Positions 1 to 11,057 of a stretch of DNA of 64,000 nucleotides are shown here, piece by piece. The translations under genes and the position numbers were made by a program. Positions within the stretch are counted from its first letter, which is position 1. Every line of letters starts with the position of its first letter. The notes under the pieces were generated by a model, which was not told the origin of the DNA, did no database searches, and saw only the letters and a list, made by a program, of their open reading frames with translations. Source of the DNA: Biomphalaria glabrata (Eukaryota; Mollusca; Gastropoda; Planorbidae); contig NC_074723.1 of the NCBI RefSeq assembly GCF_947242115.1, positions 20,680,379-20,744,378 on the forward strand, written 5' to 3'.

Positions 1-752
1 ATATATAAGACTGGCAATATATAAGACTGACAATATATAAGACTGACAATATATAAGACTGACAATATATAAGACTGGCAATATATAAGACTGACAATAT
101 ATAAGACTGACGATATATAAGACTGACAATATATAAGACTGACAATATATAAGACTGACAATATATAAGACTGGCAATATATAAGACTGACAATATATAA
201 GACTGACAATATATAAGACTGACGATATATAAAACTGGCAATATATAAGACTGACAATATATAAGACTGACAATATATAAGACTGGCAATATATAAGACT
301 GACAATATATAAGACTGACAATATATAAGACTGACAATATATAAGACTGACAATATATAAGACTGACAATATATAAGACTGACAATATATAAGACTGACG
401 ATATATAAAACTGGCAATATATAAGACTGACAATATATAAGACTGACAATATATAAGACTGGCAATATATAAGACTGACAATATATAAGACTGACAATAT
501 ATAAGACTGACAATATATAAGACTGGCAATATATAAGACTGACAATATATAAGACTGACAATATATAAGACTGGCAATATATAAGACTGACAATATATAA
601 GACTGACAATATATAAGACTGACAATATATAAGACTGACAATTTATAAGACTGGCAATATATAAGACTGACAATATATAAGACTGACAATATATAAGACT
701 GGCAATATATAAGACTGACAATATATAAGACTGACAATATATAAGACTGACA
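1..752. repeat. 16-bp minisatellite array, cut by the window edge
   Basis: About 47 head-to-tail copies of the unit ATATATAAGACTGACA fill the first 752 bases and run off the left edge. Variants are non-random: a GGCA form recurs every few units, and a rarer variant ends in ACGATATATAAAACTGG, which suggests blocks of several units were amplified together. The array ends abruptly at GACTGACAATTCATTATT. No coding potential is seen. Confidence 0.97.
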
Positions 753-1629
753 ATTCATTATTATTTCATTATTCCAGATGGAGAAAGCTGGCAATCCATG
801 CAGTGTTACGGATCAAAAACCTGGTCGCCAAAACTAAGAAGACTTGAACCATCAGGAACACAATTTAGAATCTATTCAAAGTCAATGTGACATTACCTAC
901 ATTTTTCTTAACAAACATCGGCATTACAAAACTACAAACCCCTGGCTCTCCCCTTTCGCCCCCCAGCAATGGAGAGGTCACTCCATTTCTCGAGATATCG
1001 TTATTGATTTTTTTTTATTGAACAAACTAAATCTATTTTTTTGATTTACTTATTAAAGGATTACAATAAGAATAAGCCTTGATCTTTTTAGTGTTTATTA
1101 TATGTAGCTTAATTAAATTATTAATGACTTTTATAAACCTGTTTCATCTTGCTATCTACTATGTAACTATACTGAAAATAGATTGGTGTCTTACAAAACG
1201 TTAATAATAAAATTTTAAAAATTGTTAAACCATTAACTTTGGAATTTAATTCGTTACGTAAGACCGAGACTGTTCCAGGAAAATACTATATCAGTAACTC
1301 ATTCTTCATTTTTTTTCTGTCTCGCTGAGTCTCACATTGTCTCAATTTGACATCTCGTCACTATTCCACCCTACAATAGACTTAAGAGGCACACAAACTA
1401 AGGGACGCACAAGAGACGTTCAGCGCATTGACAGCAATCTGTCTCCAGAGAAATAGGTCTCCAGTTTGCATCCTCTTGTCAACTGGTGTCCTCTACCTTT
1501 AGATCCTCCATGGAAGTACTGCTGCTCCCTGATCTACGCGGACATCCATGTTGTTACTACTTTGGGAGAGCGAGAGATTCATTCCACGTCTCTCCATTAA
1601 TGTCTGATAGAACAAAGTTTATGTACCAA
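753..1629. other. Intergenic, no gene recognised
   Basis: AT-rich unique-looking sequence. Short open frames here (for example 844-1044 and 1486-1674) have no recognisable domain, no splice context and no repeat hallmark, so I leave them uncalled. Confidence 0.6.
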
Positions 1630-1820
1630 TTAAGTCTGTGGTCCGCGAACCACCAGGGGTCCACGAGCGATTGAGGGGGTCCGAAGAAAGATAAAAATTT
1701 TATATATTTAAAAAAAAACTCTTCGCTAAAAGCCACTTAATCCGATCGGATAGTTTGTCTTTCACTACTGTATAGACGTAAATGGGGTCCTCGAGAAAAA
1801 AATTGTTAGAACCTCTGGTG
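1630..1820. mobile_element. Possible small hAT-like non-autonomous element
   Basis: The left part reads GTGGTCCGCGAACCACCAGG, and the right part, read on the minus strand, begins CAGAGGTTCTAACAATTT followed by CTCGAGGACCCC. Both resemble hAT terminal inverted repeats of the CAGTGGTTC / GGGGTCC type. I could not find a convincing 8-bp target duplication, so the ends are approximate. Confidence 0.35.
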
Positions 1821-2299
1821 TACATGATCTGGACTTCTATTTGTGTATCATTATAATGTAGGAAAATAAATGTGACTGATGTACACATGATAAAAGTCAC
1901 GAGGACATGAAGGATATAAAGTAATATATATTGCGATGATAGCAACAAACAGCAGTACAATTCTAACTAAATGTTAAGTGCACTAGGAGAGGATCATGTT
2001 AGTAAGGGAGATGATAATTGCTATTTTCAAACTGTTCAATTACTAATAAAGTTATTCCCCTTTAGCTGAAGAATCCAAAGCATTTAAAATTAAATTGTAA
2101 ATAGAATTATATTACCTCTTGTTAAATACTAACTAGAGCAACAGAATGTCAATAACAACATACTTGCTGACTCTTTTATGCTCTGCTGTCCTGTCGCATG
2201 GAAACCTAATTGGTTGTTCAAGAACATTTTATTTTGTTCCGTTGAGAACAACATCTACAAAGAAGAATTGATTTCCTTCAAGTACAAAAAATAACAAGG

Positions 2300-2412
2300 T
2301 TGCAAAGATAGTTTTAATAGATGGTAGTAAACATGCCAGTCTCCACCAGGATTCGAATCCGTGACCCTACGATTTGGTAAAGCGTTGTACCACTCAGCCA
2401 CCACATCTCCGT
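2300..2412 (-). repeat. tRNA-derived SINE fragment
   Basis: Read on the minus strand from 2412, the sequence has a pol III box A-like segment (TGGCTGAGTGGTACAACGC) and, about 35 bases on, a box B (GGATTCGAATCC). The left limit is uncertain. The acceptor stem does not pair well enough to call a functional tRNA gene. Confidence 0.6.
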
Positions 2413-2791
2413 TTATACCTAAATGGTATAAGAATTACACTATTCAACTCAATAGTCAACGGTTTCATATAATCAATGAGGATTCTTATTCAGTTCACTC
2501 TCTGTCTGACCCTCAATCTCTTCCCCCTACATCTACCCTTCTCTCTCTCTCACTCTGTGTGCCCACCTCTTTCTCTTCATCCCCTCTGTAACAAAATAGC
2601 TCCTGACTTGATACTTAACCTGTACACTAAGATATAGTGAACAACTACGAGCCAAGATCAAAGCAACGAGGTAGAAAGCAATATTCACCAAATCTTCCAA
2701 GATATAAAACATCAAAAGTTTTTTGTTTAATTTTTTTTGTTGTTTTTTAAAGCAATCCCTCATTTATGAAGATGATCTTATTTCTAGCAGC

Positions 2792-3272
2792 CAGGGGCGG
2801 ACTGGGTGTCAAAATCGGCCCGGGCATTTCTATTCAATCAGGCCCATAAATTGCAAATTATATGATGGGCATCCAATTATAGGCATGCATGTCCTCAAAA
2901 TAGGTATGTGGAGTTTGAGTATCGATAACTGTACACATGCATACATTGAGCTCTATATTTTTACCAGAAATAGAGGCCTTATAATGCTTTTTAATCGCTA
3001 AGTGTGTGGGCCTTAAAAGGAGGAAGCCTACTAGTAACACTGTGGATGTAGGCTATTACATTATTTCGGAAAATGTGTTAGATTAAATTAGTATTACAAT
3101 GTAGAGAGATTTCTTTTAAACACGATGCCGCTTTTATAAGAGAATATTATAAAACCTTTGACAATTTAATTCAAAGTGGCATCCATGCGGCTCTTGTGGT
3201 GGCCCACCGGCCCATTTAGGTATCGGCCTACCGGGCATTTGCCCAAATGCCCATATAGCCAGTCCGCCACTG
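2792..3272. mobile_element. hAT-type MITE with perfect 8-bp target duplication
   Basis: The ends are imperfect inverted repeats: the left begins CAGGGGCGGACTGGG and the right, on the minus strand, begins CAGTGGCGGACTGGC. Both continue into GGCCC / GCCCGG-rich subterminal sequence. The element is 481 bp and is flanked on both sides by CTAGCAGC (2784-2791 and 3273-3280), the 8-bp duplication expected of hAT transposases. It has no transposase frame, so it is non-autonomous. Identical duplications point to a fairly recent insertion. Confidence 0.9.
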
Positions 3273-3280
3273 CTAGCAGC

Positions 3281-3954
3281 GATTATTTTGGCTCTTGATA
3301 ACTAATGAATGATAGATTTTAAAGAATGAAAAACTTTGTACACCACCCAAATCTCCATCTCGAAAAAAAAAAAATCCTGGTGAAGAGAATGTATAAATTT
3401 ACTCATTGTATAGAAAATTCGACTGATAGGCCTTTAGGTCTAGACTTAGAGGAAGGTGCGCATATTGTTGCTGAATGTTTATGTAATGAAGACATGCTAG
3501 AATACCCTCAGACGTGTATATGGTGAAGATATAGAGTGTCTAGACCTCCAGACGAAATTTAATTTTTAAAAGATTATATTGCCAATTAGCTAGTAATTGT
3601 TTTCCCAAAGATATAAATAAACTGCCAAATATGTAGGAAAATCGTTCGAGCCGTTTTTTGAGATTCATGCCCACCCAGGTTCCAGTTTTTTGACCTGATA
3701 TTAAAAAGTTTTTAGTTTTTTAAACAGGTTTTTATAATTGAATTCCTATGTCAGAAAACATTTTCAAGTGGGTAAAAACAACAACAAAGCAATACAAAAT
3801 GAGTGTTTATTCATCGTCTTAATTAAAGGAGCACCTATAAGTTAATAGCATGGGCTAAGTTATGCACATCTGATCTCAGGAATCAAATTAAGTAGGGAAC
3901 ATTTTTCATGATTGTAAACTTGTCGTCATGCTCTGACTGGGGTTAGTGTTTGAA
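3281..3954. other. Intergenic, no gene recognised
   Basis: AT-rich sequence with no domain-bearing frame. The 66-codon frame at 3326-3526 has no recognisable motif. Confidence 0.5.
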
Positions 3955-4124
3955 TGGACCTCATTCACCAAGCGTAAATAAACAACATTGAGCCACGTGA
4001 TTCTCTATCTCTTCTATACAAATTACGATCTAATTTTAAATAAACAATGATTATCACGTGACATTTTTTGTTGTTGTTTTATCAATATTACCACGTGACC
4101 GTTAGTTTTGGTGAATGAGGTCCA
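3955..4124. mobile_element. 170-bp MITE with 17-bp perfect terminal inverted repeats
   Basis: The left end TGGACCTCATTCACCAA is the exact reverse complement of the right end. The interior is AT-rich and carries three CACGTG palindromes at 3994-3999, 4055-4060 and 4092-4097. There is no coding sequence. I could not fix the target duplication, so the superfamily is left open. Confidence 0.85.
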
Positions 4125-4477
4125 TTGTATGGAGCTAGCCGTCGTTTTTTATTGATTTCAGTTGTATCCAATAGTGAATGTTATGAAAAGACAAAGAAAT
4201 AGTGTCTCACAGTAACAGTTTTAATTAATGTCCGGGGACATTCAAAGATACGCTTGCTGGTACAGCTATATTTATAGATCTTGAATAAAAAATATTAAAT
4301 GTAGTTACAATTTATAAAGTTACTGTGCTCTCAAAGAAAACATTGATGACCCCTTGTAGCCAACATCAGCCCCTTAATAAAATAAATTTCCATACAAACA
4401 AACATTATTACAAACATCAAAGTAGTAGCTAAAGCTAACTAATATATATATATATATCGACAATCGATAAATATACA

Positions 4478-5462
4478 TTAACTAGCCCTACATTACCCGC
4501 GGCCTGCGGGCCTTAGTTTGTGTATTGCTGATGTAGTCACTGATATAGTGCATTAGAAACAATTAAAGACAATAATAATGTTATAAGTAAAGCGAATGCA
4601 TGAATTCATTAATGAAAAAATACTATGAATGGAGCTAAAAATAGCTAATTGACATGAATCCAATTTATTAATGAAAACATTGGTTTGTGTATAGATCTAT
4701 ATTTAGAAGCACGCGATATCAAGAATAGAGTTGCACTGATGACGAACGAATGTATGTAAAAATGCTTTAGAAAAAAAAATAGAATGTTAATTTGATTAAA
4801 ATATGAAATGAATGAACTGTAATTAGTATGTTCATGTGTTTAATTATAAAACTATCTTTGCTAAGAGAAGTTCTATCACCGTAGAGCTGAAATAGTTTTT
4901 TAGAGCTAGGAAAAGAGAGTTTCGTAACATTTTGGTCTGCGCATGCGTGGCCATTTCTAAAGATTACACGAATGAATGAAAGTATAACCTTTCGATAATG
5001 TCTAATAAAAGAATGTACGTCAGGAGTTCTAAATTCGCAGATATAAAGAACGAATTTATGTAAAAAAAAAAAAAATTAACAATTTTTGAAACACAAATTT
5101 GAAGGCTAATTTTATTAAATAATGAAATTAATAGACTATATTTTGTATTTCCATGTGTCAAAGTAAAAACTATATGTACAAAGTGTAGTTCTTAAAATTA
5201 GATCTAGATCTAAATCCTTTTCTCATGTCAACATTGTAAACAAAGCCTAGATTCATAAAATACTATAGCTTTAACAGAGTCGGTCAACATTGTTTGTTTT
5301 TTTTTGAGGGTCTTAAGTTTGTTTTAGGGCTACAATACATACACTACGGCCTAAGTTAGTACCCAAGGAACATTTCTGCCAAGTTTTATCAAGATTGGTC
5401 AAGCGCTTTGTATTTCTGTTCCTAACATACATACGGCTCACATTCTACTTTATAATATAGAT
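4478..5462 (+). repeat. Dispersed repeat with retroposon-like ends
   Basis: The left end has a GC-rich TACCCGCGGCCTGCGGGCC palindrome just after CTAG. The right end has AACATACATACGGCTCACAT followed by TTATAATATAGATT. Such ends are common on non-autonomous retroposons of invertebrates. The interior contains two diverged copies of one segment (about 4736-4878 and 5047-5195). No long open frame is present. Both the assignment and the exact borders are tentative. Confidence 0.4.
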
Positions 5463-5892
5463 TTAACTCTAAGCAACTGAATTGTATTAGATGTAGTTTA
5501 GCGCACCAAAATGGTCGAGTTGTGAACGCGACATAAGAAGTGAAGTAGATGTAGAGTAGAATTTAAAATCATTATAAGATAAGAGACAGCGTAGAACCTT
5601 CACAGAAGTCAGAGACAGAGACTTGAACTGATCGCCGCATGTGAATTAAAATAAAAGAAAGTTATACCTCCTTGTTATGTTGGTCATTCCCAAATTTTGT
5701 AGTATCCCTGCTGTTTAAGAACACGTGTTTAGTCATCAACTGCGTCAAAATCGATTACACATGTATATGTAAATTCAAACAGCAATCTTACACCATCGGC
5801 ATATTACACAACATAGTGACCAAATGCCAAAATACTACAATACTTACTGGATTTCACAAACATAAAAACTGTAGGTCTTATATAGCGCTACT
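5463..5892. other. Intergenic, no gene recognised
   Basis: AT-rich sequence. The 77-codon frame at 5672-5905 shows no domain and no supporting context. Confidence 0.5.
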
Positions 5893-6110
5893 TTCATGCT
5901 TATAGCATGCTCAGAGCGCTATGGTCCATATCTCACATGTAGACCAGTGGGGGAGGGGGTATCTGGGAGAAGGTTTTCCGTACTGCCTTTACGCGCTCAG
6001 AAAACACAACTCTGCTCGAGTCCTCGAGTCCGGTGTCGAGCCTCGAGCCCCCTTCAGGTAGCCAAGCCAAGTTCAAGCGTACTTAGCCTCTAGATCACTC
6101 TTTCCACCTG
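5893..6110 (-). repeat. SINE-like repeat, minus strand (copy 1)
   Basis: GC-rich block against an AT-rich background. The AAAACACAACTCTGCTCGAG segment and the tRNA-like stretch at the right match the repeat at 59966-60140 over most of its length. The minus-strand orientation is inferred from the position of the tRNA-like head. Confidence 0.55.
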
Positions 6111-6524
6111 AGAGCTCTATTTCGTGTATCCTTTGTATGTTAACATGCCCGATAGTAGTAGATAACTAATTAGTAGCGCATACACACAAATACCTACCAA
6201 TCGAGCTTGTGTCATGATAGTTTGCTAATGATAGCTGCTGTCCGGGAAGGGTGGAGGGGTTTGGTTACGCAAACAGTCACAGTACCCCCCTGCGACTTAA
6301 GTCAAGGACTGATGATGACGATGAGACATGTATAACCATTCGCACATATAAATACACATAAAAGGTAAGAATAAAAGAATAAAGCTTATCCAAGGAGAAA
6401 AGCTCCGCACTTACAAATATATCTCTCAAAAATGTAGAATTATTTACCTTATTCAATATCCAACAACATATTTTAAAAAAAAATTGACTAATTTGTTAAT
6501 TCCGCAATGATTCTTGTTTTGTTA

Positions 6525-6700
6525 GATACAATAAATAAATGTCTAAAGTTTAAATTTGATTCGAGAATGGGTGTGAGAGAAACATTTAGTTCATATATCT
6601 AAGGAGAACAAACCAAACATATTTAGCCATATATATAATACTGAAGGAGTAGTTTCCCTTGTTGGTCTAAAAAAAAAATAATGACTAACCAGTAATTAAG
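6525..6700. repeat. Dispersed repeat, also present at 32935-33125
   Basis: Shares the segment around GAGAATGGGTGTG, then the ATATTTAG(C/T)C and ACTGAAGGAGTAGTTTC-like segments, in the same order as 32935-33125. No coding capacity is seen. Confidence 0.6.
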
Positions 6701-6711
6701 TTAGTACCAGC

Positions 6712-6930
6712 AACAGACCTAGGCAGGCCTTAGAGTGGAACCCCCAGGGAACAAGACGCAGAGGAAGACCAAAAAGAACATGGCGACGCAGTGTAATTGA
6801 AGAAGCAGAGAAGACCGGGAATAACTGGGAAACCAAAAAAAAAAAAACTAGCAAGAGACCGTGGAGCGTGGCGTGTTTTTGTCGAGGCCCTATGTTCCAT
6901 GAGGAACTCAAAGGAGTGATGATGATGAAG
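6712..6930 (+). pseudogene. 3' end of a LINE, degenerate
   Basis: The plus strand translates in part to ALEWNPQGTRRRGRPKRTWR and then RSVIEEAEKTGNNWE. This is the basic extreme C-terminus that follows the reverse transcriptase in RTE-like and related LINEs (G-x-R-R-R-G-R-P-x-x-T-W-R). The frame is broken by an A-run and the block ends in GATGATGATG, a short-repeat tail typical of such LINEs. It is a 5'-truncated dead copy. Confidence 0.75.
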
Positions 6931-6944
6931 TTAGTACTTGGTAA

Positions 6945-7080
6945 TTTTTGTATTTAATTCATGTCTTGTCAATGCCGGTGATCCGAAAAATGTGTATGGG
7001 AGAAATAACGTGTAACAACTTTTTACTAGACAGACAGACAGACTGACAGACAGAGTGAGTTGATGATAGCTTTGGAAAAC
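6945..7080 (-). repeat. Fragment of the TCTGTCTGTCTGGTAAAA dispersed repeat
   Basis: The minus strand matches the start of the repeat at 19661-20335: a CAACT(T/C)(A/T)CTGTCTGTC run, a TAAAAAGT segment, ACACGTTATTTCTCCC, then an ATT-rich stretch. It is one of five copies in this window. Confidence 0.6.
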
Positions 7081-8009
7081 TTTCTCCATATGCAAACAGA
7101 ACAGACAATCAGAAGAGCGAACAACTCAAGCTAAATACAAGTACCTAAACAATTGGCATCTAATCAAGGTAACTTACAACCTGGTTCTAAAACTGTAGTG
7201 TTAAACATTGTGTCAGTGTCGATGAGTCTACTGAAACCCATCACAGGTCCCATTGAAATGTGAAGTAACATATTTTATGTAAATCTTATAGGTATAATGC
7301 AAGCATTGTATGGCATATTCATTATCAATAAACGGATAATTACAAATAAACTCATAAATTCAAAAAGAGGTATATACCTATTGGCATTCAATGTGACATT
7401 TTAATGTGTACCACGAACGTATAAAACCTTTTATTTAATAAGATTCATTAGACAAATACAATGGTGTGTCTTAGAGACTAGACAAATAGCATGGATGAGA
7501 AATCTACTTGAGTATAGGCGCTTTCCTCTCATTTGGCTCAATAGCACATCAGTAACATAATTTTAAGTGATGCCTTAGATGCACAATTTACAAGTTGACG
7601 AAGGTCTAAAACCAATGAAAAACACTGGTGTCAAGGTCACTCAAGTGCGATCCCTTCTCTCCCCCCCCCCTTTTCTATGACCAAAACCAAATCCAATCAA
7701 AAGCACTCTCTATTATTTTACGTTTAATTGATGATGTCATGGTCGGGGCGTTAGGCGCCCACCGAGACTTCTTTTTTTTTTCCCAAAAAAACATTACGAT
7801 ACCAGCCACGTCTTTGAGATCGTCTGCAGTAAAGTAGGATCATCCAGATTTAGCCTCATCCATCAAGTTTGTCTTCCCTCATCCTGCCAATGGCTCTGTG
7901 CTTCATACACGAGTTCATGTAGGCAATAGCCCGGGGCGGGAAATTAAGTAGGGAGCAGGTCAAACTGTTTTTTAATTTAAGTTACTTGAGCTATTAGACA
8001 GAAGTAATG
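7081..8009. other. Intergenic, no gene recognised
   Basis: Mostly AT-rich sequence with two homopolymer runs (C at about 7661, T at about 7771). Nothing coding can be supported. Confidence 0.5.
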
Positions 8010-11000
8010 GGGGACCTTTTTTTTAGACTGAAAATAGATCTACTGACCTTTTTTAAGATTGAAAATAGATCTAGTGACCTTTTTGTGATTAACAATAGAT
8101 CAAGTGACATTTTATTTTTGATTGAAAATAGATATAGTGGCAATTTAATTTTTATTTAAAATAGATATAGTGACCTGTTATTTTTTATTGAAAATAGATA
8201 TAGTGACCTTTTATTTTTGATTGAAAATAGATCTAGAAACTTTTTTAAAATAGAAAATAGATCTAGTATCCTCTTGATTGAAAATAGATATAGTGACCTT
8301 TTTTTTGATTGAAAATAGATGTAGTAACTTTTTTTAAAATAGAAAATAGATCTAGTGGCCTTTTGATGGAAAATAGATATAGTAACCTTTTATTTTTGAT
8401 TGAAAATAGATCTAGTAACTTTTTTAAAATAGAAAATAGATCTAGTGGCCTTTTGATTGAAAATAGATATAGTGACCTTTTATTTTTGATTGAAAATAGA
8501 TCTAGTAACTTTTTTAAAATAGAAAATAGATCTAGTGGCCTTTTGATTGAAAATAGATATAGTGACATTTTATTTTTGATTGAAAATAGATGTAGTAACT
8601 TTTTAAAAATAGAAAATAGATCTAGTGGCCTCTTGATTGAAAATAGATATAGTGACCTTTTATTTTGGATTGAAAATAGATCTAGTAACTTTTTTAAAAT
8701 AGAAAATAGATCTAGTGGCCGTTTGATTGAAAATAGATATAGTGACATTTTATTTTTGATTGAAAATAGATGTAGTAACTTTTTTAAAATAGAAAATAGA
8801 TCTAGTGGCCTTTTGATGGAAAATAGATATAGTGACCTTTTATTTTTGATTGAAAATAGATCTAGTAACTTTTTTAAAATAGAAAATAGATCTAGTGGCC
8901 TTTTGATTGAAAATAGATATAGTGACCTTTTATTTTTGATTGAAAATAGATCTAGTAACTTTTTTAAAATAGAAAATAGATCTAGTGGCCTTTTGATTGA
9001 AAATAGATATAGTGACCTTTTATTTTTGATTGAAAATAGATCTAGTAACTTTTTTAAAATAGAAAATAAATCTAGTGGCCTTTTGATGGAAAATAGATAT
9101 AGTGAACTTTCATTTTTTATTGAAAATAGATCTAGTAACTTTTTTAAAATAGAAAAAAGATCTAGTGGCCGTTTGATTGAAAATAGATCTAGTAACTTTT
9201 TTAAAATAGAAAATAGATCTAGTGGCCGTTTGATTGAAAATAGATATAGTGACCTTTTATTTTTGATTGAAAATAGATCTAGTAACTTTTTTAAAATAGA
9301 AAATAGATCTAGTGGCCTTTTGATGGAAAATAGATATAGTGACCTTTTATTTTTGATTGAAAATAGATGTAGTAACTTTTTTAAAATAGAAAATAGATCT
9401 AGTGGCCTTTTGATTGAAAATAGATATAGTGACCTTTTATTTTTGATTGAAAATAGATGTAGTAACTTTTTTAAAATAGAAAATAGATCTAGTGGCCTTT
9501 TGATGGAAAATAGATATAGTGACCTTTTATTTTTGATTGAAAATAGATCTAGTAACTTTTTTAAAATAGAAAATAGATCTAGTGGCCTTTTGATTGAAAA
9601 TAGATATAGTGACCTTTTATTTTTGATTGAAAATAGATCTAGTAACTTTTTTAAAATAGAAAATAGATCTAGTGGCCTTTTGATTGAAAATAGATATAGT
9701 GACCTTTTATTTTTGATTGAAAATAGATCTAGTAACTTTTTTAAAATAGAAAATAGATCTAGTGGCCTTTTGATTGAAAATAGATATAGTGACTATTTAT
9801 TTTTGATTGAAAATAGATCTAGTAACTTTTTTAAAATAGAAAATAGATCTAGTGGTCTTTTGATTGAAAATAGATATAGTGACCTTTTATTTTTGATTGA
9901 AAATAGATGTAGTAACTTTTTTAAAATAGAAAATAGATCTAATGGCCTTTTGATTGAAAATAGATATAGTGACCTTTTATTTTTGATTGAAAATAGATGT
10001 AGTAACTTTTTTAAAATAGAAAATAGATCTAGTGGCCTTTTGATTGAAAATAGATATAGTGACCTTTTATTTTTGATTGAAAATAGATCTAGTAACTTTT
10101 TTAAAATAGAAAATAGATCTAGTGGCCTTTTGATGGAAAATAGATATAGTGACCTTTTATTTTTGATTGAAAAAAGATGTAGTAACTTTTTAAAAATAGA
10201 TCTAGTGGCCTTTGATTGAAAATAGATCTAGTAACTTTTTTAAAATAGAAAATAGATCTAGTGGCCTTTTGATTGAAAATAGATATAGTGACCTTTTATT
10301 TTTGATTGAAAATAGATCTAGTAACTTTTTTAAAATAGAAAATAGATCTAATGGTTTTTTGATTGAAAATAGATATAGTGACCTTTTATTTTTGATTGAA
10401 AATAGATCTAGTAACTTTTTTAAAATAGAAAATAGATCTAGTGGCCTTTTGATTGAAAATAGATATAGTGACCTTTTATTTTTGATTGAAAATAGATCTA
10501 GTAACTTTTTTTAAAATAGAAAATAGATCTAGTGGCCTTTTGATTGAAAATAGATATAGTGACCTTTTATTTTTGATTGAAAATAGATGTAGTAACTTTT
10601 TAAAAATAGAAAATAGATCTAGTGGCCTTTTGATTGAAAATAGATATAGTGACCTTTTATTTTTGATTGAAAATAGATCTAGTAATTAATTAACTTTTTT
10701 AAAATAGAAAATAGATATAGTTGCCTTTTATTTTTGATCGAAAATAGATCTAGTGACCTTTTATTTTTGATTGAAAATAGATCTAGTAACTTTTTTAAAA
10801 TAGAAAATAGATCTAGTGGCCTTTTGATTGAAAATAGATATAGTGAAATTTTATTTTTGATTGAAAATAGGTCTAGTAACTTTTTTAAAATAGAAAATAG
10901 ATCTAGTGGCCTTTTGATTGAAAATAGATATAGTGACCTTTTATTTTTGATTGAAAATAGATCTAGTGACTTTTTAAAAATAGATCTAGTAACTTTTTAA

Positions 11001-11057
11001 TAATAGAAAATAGATCTAGTAACTTTTTAATAATAGAAAATAGATGTAGTGATTTTG
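8010..11057 (+). repeat. Large AGATCT minisatellite with a 90-bp higher-order unit
   Basis: The basic monomer is GAAAATAGATCTAGTGACC plus a T-rich tail of 27-33 bp. From about 8230 to 10970 three monomer types alternate strictly: one ending AACTTTTTTAAAATA (30 bp), one ending GGCCTTTTGATT (27 bp) and one ending GACCTTTTATTTTTGATT (33 bp). Together they make a 90-bp higher-order unit of about 30 copies. The edges (8010-8230 and 10970-11057) hold irregular single monomers, as expected where unequal exchange is weakest. Because 90 is divisible by three and the unit lacks stops in one frame, a 636-codon frame (8309-10219) runs through it, but I treat that as a by-product of periodicity. Confidence 0.95.
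8309..10219 (+). other. Long repetitive open frame inside the minisatellite, probably not a gene
   Basis: 636 codons made of a 30-residue period built from IENRSSNFFK, IENRSSGLL and IENRYSDLLFL. It has no signal peptide, splice context or non-repeat start or end. The opposite strand is also open over part of the array (8263-8748), so openness reflects base composition and period. It resumes in further short frames (10212-10514, 10486-10689, 10734-11000) wherever unit length slips. Transcription is possible but nothing in the sequence supports it. Confidence 0.75.

Noticed and set aside
1-752. CRISPR array, because of the regular short repeats
   Set aside because: The repeats are contiguous 16-bp units without spacers, and the DNA is eukaryotic.
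8263-8748. Minus-strand 161-codon frame with LDLFSI repeats
   Set aside because: It is the reverse strand of the 90-bp minisatellite; openness follows from composition and period.
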